NCBI GenBank assembly: GCA_023436585.1
Contig: JAEZIN010000012.1
Span: 1 to 64,000 of the forward strand
Length of the DNA stretch: 64,000 nt
Reading direction: 5' to 3'
DNA from: Bacillota bacterium
GTDB taxonomy: Bacteria; Bacillota; Clostridia; Christensenellales; Aristaeellaceae
Program-made: the position numbers and the translations under genes
Notes under the pieces: model-generated
The model's database searches: none
The model's input: only the letters and a program-made list of their open reading frames with translations
What the model was told of the DNA's origin: nothing
Shown here: positions 24,341-33,215 of the stretch, piece by piece
Position numbering within the stretch: position 1 is the first letter of the stretch
How the letters are laid out: every line of letters starts with the position of its first letter

Positions 24341-25000
24341 ATGCATCTATTTGACGTGATCGGGCCGGTCATGATCGGCCCTTCCAGTTCCCATACGGCA
24401 GGGGCCGCCCGAATCGGCCGGGTGGTGCGCAAGCTTCTTGGCGCGCAGCCTGTACAGGCGGATATCGGCTTTCATGGCTCCTTTGCCAAAACATACGCCG
24501 GTCACGGCACAGACCGGGCGGTGGCCGGCGGGCTGATGGATTTTGATGTGGACGATGTACGGCTGCGGGACAGCCTTACCCTGGCCCGGGAGGCGGGGAT
24601 GGTGCTGCGCTTTTCCCCCGTCAGCCTGCGCAACGTGCACCCCAACACCATTGTCATCGATGCCCGGGATGGGCAGGGCCGCCGCATTACCGTGCAGGCC
24701 GCATCCGTCGGCGGCGGCAGCATCCTTATCCAGTCCATGAACGGGCTGGAGGTAGGCTTTTCGGGCACGGAAAACACCATTGTCATCCAACACCGCGATG
24801 CTCCCGGCGTCATCGCCCGGGTCAGCGGGCTGATCGCCAAGCGCGAAATGAACATCGCCACCATGCGCGTGTTCCGCAGGCGAGCCGGCGCCGAAGCGGT
24901 CATGGTGCTGGAAGTGGACGGCCGCCCGGAGGATTCCCTGCTTCAAGAACTGCGCAGCCTGCCGGGAATCGCCTCCATCGCCTTTTTGGAAAAGAGGTAA
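24341..25000 (+). CDS. sdaAB: L-serine dehydratase, beta subunit
   Basis: 219 residues. The N-terminal half has the diagnostic PSSSHTAGAARIG motif; the C-terminal half is an ACT domain (QHRDAPGVIARVSGLIAKREMNIATM) likely to sense serine. Together with SdaAA it deaminates L-serine to pyruvate and ammonia. ATG 24341 follows AGGAGG. The TAA overlaps the next ATG region. Confidence 0.95.
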   Translation: MHLFDVIGPVMIGPSSSHTAGAARIGRVVRKLLGAQPVQADIGFHGSFAKTYAGHGTDRAVAGGLMDFDVDDVRLRDSLTLAREAGMVLRFSPVSLRNVHPNTIVIDARDGQGRRITVQAASVGGGSILIQSMNGLEVGFSGTENTIVIQHRDAPGVIARVSGLIAKREMNIATMRVFRRRAGAEAVMVLEVDGRPEDSLLQELRSLPGIASIAFLEKR

Positions 25001-25005
25001 TGTTT

Positions 25006-25860
25006 ATGGAATATACCATGGCCGAGCTTTTAAAGGCCGCCCAGGGAACCACCATCGCAGCCACCGCCAAGGAAGATCAGGCAAACGACGATGGCGTTAC
25101 ATCGGAAGAAATTACAAAGCGCATGATACAGTATCTTGCCATCATGCGCGATTCCGTGCAAGCCGGCCTGGATCCCGAATTGCGCTCTGTATCCGGCATG
25201 GCCGGCGGCCAGGCCGCGCGGCTGCACGCGCTCATGAAGCAGGGCAGCTCACTGTGCGGTTCCATTGTGGGCAAGGCCACGGCATATGCGTTGGCCGTAG
25301 CTGAATGCAATGCCTGTATGGGCAAGATCGTGGCCGCGCCCACCGCCGGTGCCTGCGGTATCCTGCCTGCAGCTCTGCTGGCCGTGCAGGAGGAAAGAAA
25401 CCTCTCCGATGAGGCCGTCGCAGACGCGCTGTTCACCGCCGCGGCAGTAGGCAGCGTGATTGCCATGGAAGCCACCATCTCCGGCGCGGAAGGCGGCTGT
25501 CAGGCCGAAAGCGGTTCCGCCGCGGCCATGACCGCCGCCGCGCTTGTGGAACTCATGGGCGGAACGCCCTCCATGGCTGCCGATGCCTGCTCCTTCGCCC
25601 TCATGAATACCATGGGCCTGGTGTGTGACCCGGTGGGCGGCCTGGTGGAGGTGCCCTGTGTGTACCGCAACGTAGGCGGCGTAGGCAACGCCTTCACCGC
25701 GGCGGACATGGCCCTCTCCGGTATCACCTGCCCAATCCCCCCGGACGAGGTCATCCTGGCCATGAAGGAAGTGGGCGACGCCATGCCTTCCTCCCTGCGG
25801 GAAACCGGGGAAGGCGGCTGCGCCAACTGCCCCTCCATGCGCGCAAGATTTGTGAAATAA
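25006..25860 (+). CDS. sdaAA: L-serine dehydratase, iron-sulfur alpha subunit
   Basis: 284 residues, the catalytic subunit that binds an oxygen-sensitive [4Fe-4S] cluster. Conserved cysteines appear in ECNACMGK, TAGACGILPA, VCDPVGGLVEVPC and the C-terminal GGCANCPS. The second ATG (25006) is preferred because GAGG lies eight bases upstream; the first ATG at 25000 overlaps the sdaAB stop. Two-subunit forms like this are typical of Firmicutes. The cluster lability fits the anaerobic life suggested by rubrerythrin next door. Confidence 0.95.
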   Translation: MEYTMAELLKAAQGTTIAATAKEDQANDDGVTSEEITKRMIQYLAIMRDSVQAGLDPELRSVSGMAGGQAARLHALMKQGSSLCGSIVGKATAYALAVAECNACMGKIVAAPTAGACGILPAALLAVQEERNLSDEAVADALFTAAAVGSVIAMEATISGAEGGCQAESGSAAAMTAAALVELMGGTPSMAADACSFALMNTMGLVCDPVGGLVEVPCVYRNVGGVGNAFTAADMALSGITCPIPPDEVILAMKEVGDAMPSSLRETGEGGCANCPSMRARFVK

Positions 25861-26073
25861 ACCCAGGGGCTCTGCAACTGGGAACCCCGCTCAAGGGATA
25901 AATCCCTTGAGAATCCCTATATCAAAGATAAATAAAAAAGGCCTCGTTGCAGAGCACCTTTGATTTCGTCATATTCCAGGGAAGCAACGAGGGGGGACCA
26001 GTTGGTCCCCCCTCGTTTGCAATCGTCCCGCTGGCTTCGCCAGGGACGGGGTGTTTGCGAAACATACGAAACG
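25861..26073. repeat. Palindrome-rich intergenic repeat region
   Basis: Between convergent sdaAA and rbr. It contains CTCAAGGGAT-AA-ATCCCTTGAG, a perfect inverted repeat of 13-bp arms around 25994-26021 (CGAGGGGGGACCA / TGGTCCCCCCTCG), and a third hairpin with GCTGGC-TTC-GCCAG. The stretch GGGAACCCCGCTCAAGGG-type is reminiscent of dispersed intergenic repeats in Clostridia. It may terminate both genes. No open frame of interest. Confidence 0.6.
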
Positions 26074-26616
26074 TCAGTAGTTTTCCGCCCTCACCATAAA
26101 GAAGGCCTGGGGATGGTTGCATACCGGGCACATTTGAGGGGCCTTCTTGCCTATGACCAGGTGGCCGCAGTTGGCGCACTGCCAGATGGTGTCGCCTTCC
26201 TTGGAGAAGACAAGGCCGCCTTCCACATTGCTAAGCAGCTTCAGGTAACGCTCCTCGTGGGTCTTTTCAATCTTGGCCACCTGCTCAAACAGGAAGGCAA
26301 TCTTGTCAAACCCTTCTTCCTTTGCTTCCTTGGCAAAGTTGACGTACATGTCAGTCCACTCGTAGTGCTCGCCGGCAGCGGCATCCTTCAGGTTGACAGA
26401 CGTTTCGGGAACGCGGTCGCCATGCAGGAGCTTGAACCAGATCTTGGCGTGTTCCTTTTCATTGTCGGCCGTCTCCTGGAAAAGTGCCGCTATCTGCTCG
26501 TAACCATCCTTCTTAGCCTGGGAGGCATAGTAGGTATACTTGTTGCGGGCCTGGGATTCTCCGGCGAAGGCCGCCATCAGGTTCGCTTCCGTTCTGGTCC
26601 CCTTCAATTCCTTCAT
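26074..26616 (-). CDS. rbr: Rubrerythrin
   Basis: 180 residues. The N-terminal ferritin-like four-helix domain carries the diiron ligands in AGESQARNKY, DNEKEHAKIW and IEKTHEERY. The C-terminal rubredoxin domain has CANCGH and CPVCNHP, binding FeS4. It reduces peroxide in the cytoplasm of anaerobes. It lies 42 bases downstream of the PerR-type regulator on the same strand and is probably co-transcribed and de-repressed by peroxide. GAGGAGGAG precedes the ATG. Confidence 0.97.
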   Translation of the reverse strand: MKELKGTRTEANLMAAFAGESQARNKYTYYASQAKKDGYEQIAALFQETADNEKEHAKIWFKLLHGDRVPETSVNLKDAAAGEHYEWTDMYVNFAKEAKEEGFDKIAFLFEQVAKIEKTHEERYLKLLSNVEGGLVFSKEGDTIWQCANCGHLVIGKKAPQMCPVCNHPQAFFMVRAENY

Positions 26617-26658
26617 TACTGCTTCTCCTCCTCATAAATATATGTATTTCAATGGGCT

Positions 26659-27078
26659 TCACCCATGAAACGCGCTCTTTTGCACAACGGCCTCTCCTTT
26701 TTTGTCCCGGCAAGCCGCGCAGATTCCCCTGAGTAAAACTTCCCGGTCCGTTACCATAAACCCCTGCCCGGCCAGCGAAGTACCCAAACCGCTCAGGCAG
26801 CCTTCTTCCATTACATCCAGCACGAGGCCGCATTCCCTGCATTGGGCGTGGAAGTGCTCCGTCATCCGGCCGTCGAAGCGTATGGCGGCATCCAATAGCT
26901 GCACCCTGCGGATATGTCCAGTATCCGCAAGTACGCTCAAATTGCGGTATACCGTGGCACGGCTGACATTGGGATGCCCTTGTGCAATCATCCCATAGAC
27001 GTCATCGGCAGTGGGATGGTACAGCCTCTGTACAGCTTCCAGCACCAATTGGCGCTGCACCGTGTATCTGCCATTCAT
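26659..27078 (-). CDS. perR: Fur-family peroxide regulator (PerR-like)
   Basis: 139 residues. Winged helix (HPTADDVYGMIAQGHPNVSRATVYRNL) followed by the Fur dimerisation domain with the metal-site HFHAQCRECG and the second pair CAACRDK, so the structural zinc Cys4 site is complete. Adjacent rubrerythrin points to PerR rather than Fur or Zur. ATG 27078 has AAGGA eight bases upstream; the ATG at 27087 overlaps that site. A near-palindrome over its start site suggests self-regulation. Confidence 0.85.
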   Translation of the reverse strand: MNGRYTVQRQLVLEAVQRLYHPTADDVYGMIAQGHPNVSRATVYRNLSVLADTGHIRRVQLLDAAIRFDGRMTEHFHAQCRECGLVLDVMEEGCLSGLGTSLAGQGFMVTDREVLLRGICAACRDKKGEAVVQKSAFHG

Positions 27079-27099
27079 GGGGATCATCCTTATCAGGAT

Positions 27100-27143
27100 T
27101 TATTCTCATTAAGGATTCTATATTGATTATTCAGTTTTGTCAA
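27100..27143 (-). promoter_or_regulatory. perR-rbr promoter and Per-box-like operator
   Basis: Minus strand TTGACA (27138-27143) and TAGAAT (27115-27120) with a 17-base spacer. Immediately downstream lies TTAATGAGAATAA (27100-27112), resembling Fur-family operators and covering the transcription start. Confidence 0.7.
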
Positions 27144-27164
27144 TATACGCCCACAAATTTCATA

Positions 27165-28211
27165 CTAAAGGGAATGCTCCTTCAGCCAATCCAGCAGGCT
27201 GGGCTTGCGTATTCCCGAATATCCTGTCACGGCCTTGGCGCACAGCATGGCGTTCAATACCGCCTCCTCACAGCATTCCTCCGCTGCCCGGAAAGGAATA
27301 TCACAAAGGTCCTCCCTTATTCTCTTTTGATCGATGATTTTTTGCCCTTCTTGATGATGGACACGATTTTCGGTAGTGAAACCAAGAATTATTTCGCCGC
27401 TTCCATGACCCATGATGGAACCCAGGCGCGCCATGCCCAACCCGGCTCGCTTGATTACGCGGCCAAGCTGCCGTGAGCACAGCGGCAAATCCGTGGCCAG
27501 TATAATGATGATGGAGCCCAAATCCTCTTTTGCGCTCCAACCCGGCGGCACACTTTTCCCCACTGGCTTTCCCCCGATCATAAGATCGGCGGTACGGCCA
27601 TAGTTGGCCTGCACCAGCACGCCCAGCGTATAGGTGCAGCCATCTAAAGGCATCAGCCGGGAGGCCGATCCGATGCCTCCTTTAAAGCCGTAGCATACCA
27701 TCCCCTTGCCGCCGCCCACATCCCCCTCCTCAAAATCCGCACAGGCATTTTGAATAGCGGAAAACACATGCGAAGCGTTCACAGCCCGGTCCTGTATATC
27801 GTTGAGAACAGCATCGTTGCATTCGCAGACCACAGGGTTGATGGACCTGGCTTCATATCCGTCCGCTCTGCAGCGGTCGATGGTATGCTGCACCAAAGCG
27901 TCATGCACAAGACCTACATTCAATGTATTGGTAAGGGCAATAGGTGTCTCCAGGGTTCCCAGCTCCTGCACCTGCATAAGGCCCAGGCTTTTCCCGAAAC
28001 CGTTCAGCACATGCGCGGCGGCGGTCATCTTGTTCATGAATAGATTGTCCGTGGCGGGCAGCACAACCGTTACGCCTGTTTTGTGCCTGTCGGTATCAAT
28101 GGTTTTATGCCCTACCAGTACGCCCGGAACATCACTGATCTTGTTTCTTTGCCCGGGCGTCATTTCACCGATAAAGATACCCAAATCCCTGGCTCTTGTC
28201 ATGACGGGCAT
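27165..28211 (-). CDS. P1-family aminopeptidase (DmpA/BapA type)
   Basis: 348 residues. It begins with the family start ISDVPGVLVGHKTI and carries the autocleavage region GFKGGIGSASR, where Ser becomes the N-terminal nucleophile of the beta chain; VGVLVQANYG-type sequence follows as TLGVLVQANYG. Such enzymes release N-terminal D-residues, beta-amino acids or act as D-esterases. ATG 28211 follows GAGGG by eight bases. It heads away from the C26 amidase and fits the local theme of unusual-peptide utilisation. Confidence 0.9.
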   Translation of the reverse strand: MPVMTRARDLGIFIGEMTPGQRNKISDVPGVLVGHKTIDTDRHKTGVTVVLPATDNLFMNKMTAAAHVLNGFGKSLGLMQVQELGTLETPIALTNTLNVGLVHDALVQHTIDRCRADGYEARSINPVVCECNDAVLNDIQDRAVNASHVFSAIQNACADFEEGDVGGGKGMVCYGFKGGIGSASRLMPLDGCTYTLGVLVQANYGRTADLMIGGKPVGKSVPPGWSAKEDLGSIIIILATDLPLCSRQLGRVIKRAGLGMARLGSIMGHGSGEIILGFTTENRVHHQEGQKIIDQKRIREDLCDIPFRAAEECCEEAVLNAMLCAKAVTGYSGIRKPSLLDWLKEHSL

Positions 28212-28370
28212 GCAATCCACCCTCTGTTCATCGTTTCCATAAACTTTCGCGCCAAATGTAGTATTTCCTGTTCCTAAACTGTTTTTCTTTCAGGTGGCGG
28301 GATATTTGGCAGGAATGAATTCAGCGCTGTCGAAAGGATGGAAATCTTAATCATCCTGAGAGGCTATTGT

Positions 28371-29090
28371 ATGAAGGCTAGACCCAAAATCGGCGTTACA
28401 GGCCACATTTCCAAGGACAGTTCCAACGAGAGCATTACCCTCAGCTATATGGAATCAGTTTTTGCCTGCGGTGGGTTTCCGCTCCTTTTGCCCATCAAGG
28501 GGGACGAAAGCTTATGGGTGCAGGCCGCGCAGGAGCTGGACGGCTTTTTGTTCACCGGCGGCGGGGACGTATCACCATCCTTATATGGGGAAGAAACGCT
28601 GCAGTGCTGCGGCGAAATCAGCCCCGGCAGGGATGAAATGGAGCTGAACCTTTTGAAAGCAGTGCTGCCAACAGGCAAGCCCATTCTGGGCGTTTGCAGG
28701 GGCGTGCAGCTTTTGAATGTCGGCTTGGGTGGTACGCTGTACCAGGATATTTACCTGCAAAACGCGCAAGCATTCCAGCAGCAGCACACGCAAAAATTGC
28801 CGGACCACCTGCCAGCCCACGATGTTCTTATAGAGGAAGGCAGCCTTTTGCACCGCATTGTAAAAACATTGCGCCTTCCCGTCAACACACTGCATCATCA
28901 GGCGGTGAAGGACTGCGCACCAGGCCTTCAGGTTGTTGCTAGATCCACATCCGGCCTTATAGAAGCAGTCGATAAAAATGACCATCCGTATTTTCTGGGC
29001 GTTCAGTGGCATCCGGAGCGCATGTGGCATGTGGATGCGGCGGCAAAAGCCATATTTGAATCCTTTGCAGATGCCTGCCGGCATAGTTGA
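28371..29090 (+). CDS. Gamma-glutamyl-GABA hydrolase-like class I glutamine amidotransferase (C26)
   Basis: 239 residues, PuuD/peptidase C26 family. Catalytic triad visible: nucleophile Cys in ILGVCRGVQLLNV, and His and Glu in GVQWHPERMW; FTGGGDVSPSLYGEE is the family start motif. It hydrolyses gamma-glutamyl amide bonds of small compounds. ATG 28371 follows GAGAGG by seven bases. It precedes the opp operon by about 190 bases, which has its own promoter. Confidence 0.88.
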   Translation: MKARPKIGVTGHISKDSSNESITLSYMESVFACGGFPLLLPIKGDESLWVQAAQELDGFLFTGGGDVSPSLYGEETLQCCGEISPGRDEMELNLLKAVLPTGKPILGVCRGVQLLNVGLGGTLYQDIYLQNAQAFQQQHTQKLPDHLPAHDVLIEEGSLLHRIVKTLRLPVNTLHHQAVKDCAPGLQVVARSTSGLIEAVDKNDHPYFLGVQWHPERMWHVDAAAKAIFESFADACRHS

Positions 29091-29168
29091 TCGTTCATCC
29101 TGCGTAAAAAACAGCCCATATACACCTTATATCTGCAAGTAATATGCAAGAAAAATGCATTCTTTCCC

Positions 29169-29197
29169 TTGACATCCCATGTACTGGGCTGTATTCT
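29169..29197 (+). promoter_or_regulatory. Promoter of the opp operon
   Basis: TTGACA (29169-29174) and TATTCT (29192-29197) with a 17-base spacer. The spacer holds TGGGCTGT, which pairs with ACAGCCCA about 70 bases upstream; whether this matters for control is unclear. Confidence 0.75.
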
Positions 29198-29278
29198 TAG
29201 GAAAGGAAGGATCGTTGGAAAAAACGGAAATGATTCCATACATCCTGATGGCAGAAAATCGCAAGAGGAGGGCATTTC

Positions 29279-31111
29279 ATGAAAAAGGTTCTCGCATTTG
29301 CCTTATGCCTGACGTTGCTGTGCTCAGTCACAGCTATCAGCCTGGCAGAGGAACCGGCGGTATACCGCCAACTGTACGCTTCCGAGGTAACTTCATTGAA
29401 CTATCTCATCGCGGGCGCACAGTGGGAACAGGAAGTTGGCGCCAACGTCATTGATTCCCTGGTGGAATATGATCCCAACGGCAATTTGATCCCCGGTCTC
29501 GCCCTTTCCTGGGAACCCTCCGAAGACGGCCTCACCTGGACCTTCCACCTTCGTCAGGGTGTGAAATGGTACGACTACCAAGGCAACGAAGTGGCGGAAG
29601 TCACCGCCAACGACTTCGTGGATGCCGCCAAGTATGTGATGACCGCCACCTATGCCAGCCCCATCTTTGGCCAGATGGAAGTCATCAAGAACGCCACGGA
29701 ATACTATAACGGCACCGTCACCGACTTCGCAGAAGTGGGCGTCAAGGCGCTGGACAACTATACGCTCCAGTACACCCTGGTCCGTCCTGTCCCCTATTTC
29801 CTGAGCATGCTGACCTACGTTTGCTATCTGCCGGCTTACGGCCCGCAGCTTGCAGAATTGGGCGCCGATTTCGGCACGTCCAACGACAGGATGTACTACT
29901 GCGGTGCTTTCATTCTCTCCGAGTTTGAGCCCCAGGGAAAGCATGTCTATGTGAAGAATGCGAACAATTGGGATGCCGCCAATGTGTTTATCGACCGCAT
30001 TGAGCGCACTTACAACGCAGAAAATGCCACTCTTGCTCCCACCATGGTACTGCGAGACGAAGTGGATTACGCGCTGATCAGCAATGACATCATCGGCGAC
30101 TGGAAGACCAACAATCCCCAGTACATTACCCGCGGCCGCGCCGTGCCCGACTATTCCTACTTCTACTGCTTCAACTTTGATCCCAAGTATGATGCCGAGT
30201 ATGGCCCGGAAAACTGGCTGAAGGCCGTGAACAACGCCAATTTCCGCCATTCCATCATGAGTGCCTTTGACAGGCAGTACAGCATGATAGCCATGGCGCC
30301 CGATGACACCGCCTCCATCATGCAGGACACCATCACCCCCAAGACCTTCACCTCCGTTGACGGTGCGGATTTCACCTCCTCCGCCGCATTTGATGTAACG
30401 AAGGATGATTTCTTCAATACCGACAAAGCCCTGGAATACAAGGCCAAGGCGGTGGAAGAGCTCACAGCGCAGGGCGTCACCTTCCCGGTGAAGATGGTTC
30501 TCACCTACCGCAGCGACGACAAGGATTGGGAGAACGAGTACGTTCTGCTCAAGCAGCAGCTGGAAGGTGTGCTGGGCGCCGATTATATCGATTGCGTCCT
30601 CTATGCCGGCCCCACCGAGTCCTTCCTTTCCCAGACCCGCCGCGCCGGTGTGTACTCCTTCATGCGCTGCAACTGGGGCGCCGATTATCAGGATCCCGAA
30701 ACCTGGACCGATCCCTTCGCTATCAAGAAGGATGACGCCGGTGTTATCGTTGGCAACAGCTACAACAAGATGGACTTGATGCTGAACAGCGACTTTGCCG
30801 ATACCAAGGCCGTTCTGGAAGCTTATTATGCCGCTGTGGCCGAGGCCAAGGCTGAAGTTTCCGATATGAAGGCCCGTTTCGAGAAGTTTGCCGCCGCCGA
30901 GGCCATGCTGATCGACAACGCCATCGTGGTGCCCTACTACATCTCTCCCGCCGAGTACCAGGCCACCAAGCTGAACCTGTATGAAGGGCAGTTCGCCTCC
31001 TTCGGCATGTCTATTTTGAGGTTCAAAGGCCAGAAGTTGTACGACCATTTCCTGACCCCCGAAGAAGACGCGGCGAACCGCCAGGCCTGGCTGGAAGCCA
31101 TCAGCAAGTGA
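29279..31111 (+). CDS. oppA: Oligopeptide ABC transporter binding protein
   Basis: 610 residues, SBP family 5. Signal peptide MKKVLAFALCLTLLCSVTAISLA ends in an ordinary AxA-like site with no lipobox. The family signature is seen in LVEYDPNGNLIPGLALSWEPSE and GLTWTFHLRQGVKWYD. It delivers peptides or similar ligands to OppBC. GGAGG precedes the ATG. It is followed by a strong hairpin without a T-tract, so oppA may be expressed above the downstream genes. The long open frame on the opposite strand is a compositional shadow. Confidence 0.93.
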   Translation: MKKVLAFALCLTLLCSVTAISLAEEPAVYRQLYASEVTSLNYLIAGAQWEQEVGANVIDSLVEYDPNGNLIPGLALSWEPSEDGLTWTFHLRQGVKWYDYQGNEVAEVTANDFVDAAKYVMTATYASPIFGQMEVIKNATEYYNGTVTDFAEVGVKALDNYTLQYTLVRPVPYFLSMLTYVCYLPAYGPQLAELGADFGTSNDRMYYCGAFILSEFEPQGKHVYVKNANNWDAANVFIDRIERTYNAENATLAPTMVLRDEVDYALISNDIIGDWKTNNPQYITRGRAVPDYSYFYCFNFDPKYDAEYGPENWLKAVNNANFRHSIMSAFDRQYSMIAMAPDDTASIMQDTITPKTFTSVDGADFTSSAAFDVTKDDFFNTDKALEYKAKAVEELTAQGVTFPVKMVLTYRSDDKDWENEYVLLKQQLEGVLGADYIDCVLYAGPTESFLSQTRRAGVYSFMRCNWGADYQDPETWTDPFAIKKDDAGVIVGNSYNKMDLMLNSDFADTKAVLEAYYAAVAEAKAEVSDMKARFEKFAAAEAMLIDNAIVVPYYISPAEYQATKLNLYEGQFASFGMSILRFKGQKLYDHFLTPEEDAANRQAWLEAISK

Positions 31112-31170
31112 TTTCATCATCACGGTTGCCGTCCCCTTGGTTTTTTCGCCAAGGCGGATGACATGCTGGG

Positions 31171-31198
31171 GAGGAACCTCCTTCTTCGGAGGTTCCTC
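31171..31198 (+). terminator. Stem-loop between oppA and oppB
   Basis: Perfect 11-bp stem GAGGAACCTCC / GGAGGTTCCTC with loop TTCTTC. No U-tract follows, so it is more likely an mRNA 3'-end stabiliser or partial attenuator than a full terminator, as often seen after binding-protein genes. Confidence 0.7.
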
Positions 31199-31248
31199 CT
31201 CGTCGTAAAAGCAGTACGGCCTAAGATTCATCAAAGGGGTTTTATGGC

Positions 31249-32193
31249 ATGGCGATATACCTGGTGAAACGGCTCCTGCGTTCCCTGCTCACGCTGTTCC
31301 TGATACTGATCATTACCTTTATCCTCGTCAGGCAAATGCCCATCGAGGGTTATTTTCAGAACTTTGACAAGCTGTCCCCCGAACAGGTGGCCAACGGTTT
31401 GAAGCAGCTTGGCCTGGATCAGCCGCTGCACATCCAGCTATTCAACTTTTTCAAAAACCTCATCCTGCATTTTGATCTTGGCATATCCAAAGTTTACAGG
31501 AACAATGTGGCCGTAGCGGCCATTATTGGGCCTAAAATCCCCATATCCATTCAATTGGGCGGTATGTCGATCCTGTTTTCCATGCTGGTGGGCCTGCCCA
31601 TGGGTACGTTGATGGCCAAGTACAAGGGCAAGCTGTTCGATCACATCGGAACAGGTTTTATTGTGCTGATCGAGGCCGTTCCCGCGGCGGTGTACTATTT
31701 GTTCATCCAACTGTACGGGACGGAGCTTTTGCATATGAAGCTGCTTTTTGACGCCAAAAACGCATCTTCTTGGATTTTACCCGTCTTTTCCATGTCCCTG
31801 GGCAATATCGCGTATTATGCCATGTGGCTGCGCCGCTACATGGTGGATGAAAGCCGAAAGGACTATGTGATGCTTGCCCGCATCAAGGGCGTTTCCGGCA
31901 ACAAAATCATGTTCAGGCATATTTTCCGCAACGCCTTCGTACCCATGGCTCAATACCTGCCCACTTCCTTTTTGAATACGGTGATCGGCTCCATCTATAT
32001 CGAATCGCTGTACTCCATACCCGGCATGGGCGGCCTGCTGGTCAACGTCATCAAAAAGCAGGATAATGCCATGGTGCAGGGCATCGTTCTTTTGTATGCC
32101 TGCGTTGGCGTCATCGGCCTGATCCTGGGCGATATTTTGATGGTCTCGCTGGACCCCCGCATCAGCTTTGCCAAGAAAGGGGGCAGCCGCTGA
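31249..32193 (+). CDS. oppB: Oligopeptide ABC transporter permease OppB
   Basis: 314 residues with an N-terminal helix (LLTLFLILIITFILVRQMP), a long external loop and five more helices. The permease coupling loop is YVMLARIKGVSGNKIMFRHI, followed by FRNAFVPM. The TGA overlaps the oppC ATG by one base. AAGGGG stands nine bases before the ATG. Confidence 0.94.
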   Translation: MAIYLVKRLLRSLLTLFLILIITFILVRQMPIEGYFQNFDKLSPEQVANGLKQLGLDQPLHIQLFNFFKNLILHFDLGISKVYRNNVAVAAIIGPKIPISIQLGGMSILFSMLVGLPMGTLMAKYKGKLFDHIGTGFIVLIEAVPAAVYYLFIQLYGTELLHMKLLFDAKNASSWILPVFSMSLGNIAYYAMWLRRYMVDESRKDYVMLARIKGVSGNKIMFRHIFRNAFVPMAQYLPTSFLNTVIGSIYIESLYSIPGMGGLLVNVIKKQDNAMVQGIVLLYACVGVIGLILGDILMVSLDPRISFAKKGGSR

Positions 32194-33197
32194 TGGCTTT
32201 ATGGAAGCATCCCAAGGTTGCGCGGCTGGAGGAGAATATCGGCAGGAAGCTTTCTGGCACCCTTTCGGAGACGGAAATGTTCACCTTTGCGCCATTCAAC
32301 CAGGAGGAGACGGAGCGCACGGGCATCAGCCAGTATTCCTACTGGCGTTCCACCCTTCATGCCTTTGCCAAGAACAAGGTAGCCATGCTCCTTCTTTTGG
32401 CGGTGGCCGCCATCCTTCTGTTTACCTTTATCCAGCCCATACTGCCTGGCCAGTTCGATCCTTTTATCGCGAACAATGATCCCGTAACACGCTTGCCCAT
32501 TAAAAATGAACCCCCCAACAGCACGTTCATCCTGGGTACCAACTCCATCGGTCAGGACTTGTGGTCCAGGCTGTGGGCGGGCACGCGTACTTCCCTTTTC
32601 ATTGGCATCAGCGTGGCCGTCCTCGAAGCGTTTATCGGCATCGTGATGGGCGTATTGTGGGGTTACCTTCGCAAGCTGGATTTCATCTTCACAGAGATTT
32701 ACAACATCATAGACAATATCCCTACCACCATCGTGCTTATCCTGGTTTCCTTCATCTTCCGACCGGGCATTTCCACCATCATATTCGCACTGTCCTTGAC
32801 CGGCTGGATCGGCATGGCCCGTTTTGTGCGGAATCAGATATTGATCATCAGGGACCGAGACTACAACGTGGCGTCCCGCTGCCTTGGCACCAGCACGCCC
32901 CGCATCATTGTAAAGAACCTGCTGCCCTATCTTGTATCGGTGATCATGCTGCGCATGGCGTTATCCATCCCCGGCGCCATCGGCAGTGAGGTGTTCATCA
33001 CCTACATCGGCCTGGGCGTCCCCGCCACCATCCCCAGCCTGGGAAACCTGATCAACGTGGGCCGGCAATTGATGATGAGCCCCAGCCTTCGCTATCAGCT
33101 TATCTACCCCACCATCATTCTGTCCATCGTGACGATATCGTTCTATGTGATTGGCAACGCGTTTTCTGATGCCGCCGATCCCAAGAATCATTTGTAA
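32193..33197 (+). CDS. oppC: Oligopeptide ABC transporter permease OppC
   Basis: 334 residues. An amphipathic N-terminal region of about 60 residues precedes the first helix (LLLLAVAAILLFTFI); then FILGTNSIGQDLWSRLWAGTR, a typical OppC segment, and the coupling loop DYNVASRCLGTSTPRIIVKNLLP. The N-terminal extension is somewhat longer than average. Confidence 0.94.
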   Translation: MALWKHPKVARLEENIGRKLSGTLSETEMFTFAPFNQEETERTGISQYSYWRSTLHAFAKNKVAMLLLLAVAAILLFTFIQPILPGQFDPFIANNDPVTRLPIKNEPPNSTFILGTNSIGQDLWSRLWAGTRTSLFIGISVAVLEAFIGIVMGVLWGYLRKLDFIFTEIYNIIDNIPTTIVLILVSFIFRPGISTIIFALSLTGWIGMARFVRNQILIIRDRDYNVASRCLGTSTPRIIVKNLLPYLVSVIMLRMALSIPGAIGSEVFITYIGLGVPATIPSLGNLINVGRQLMMSPSLRYQLIYPTIILSIVTISFYVIGNAFSDAADPKNHL

Positions 33198-33215
33198 TGA
33201 AAGGGGGATACAGCC

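Noticed and set aside
29393..31234. 613-codon open frame on the minus strand opposite oppA
   Set aside because: It is fully antisense to a clear binding-protein gene. The sequence is Gly/His/Val-rich without motifs, as expected from third-position GC bias.
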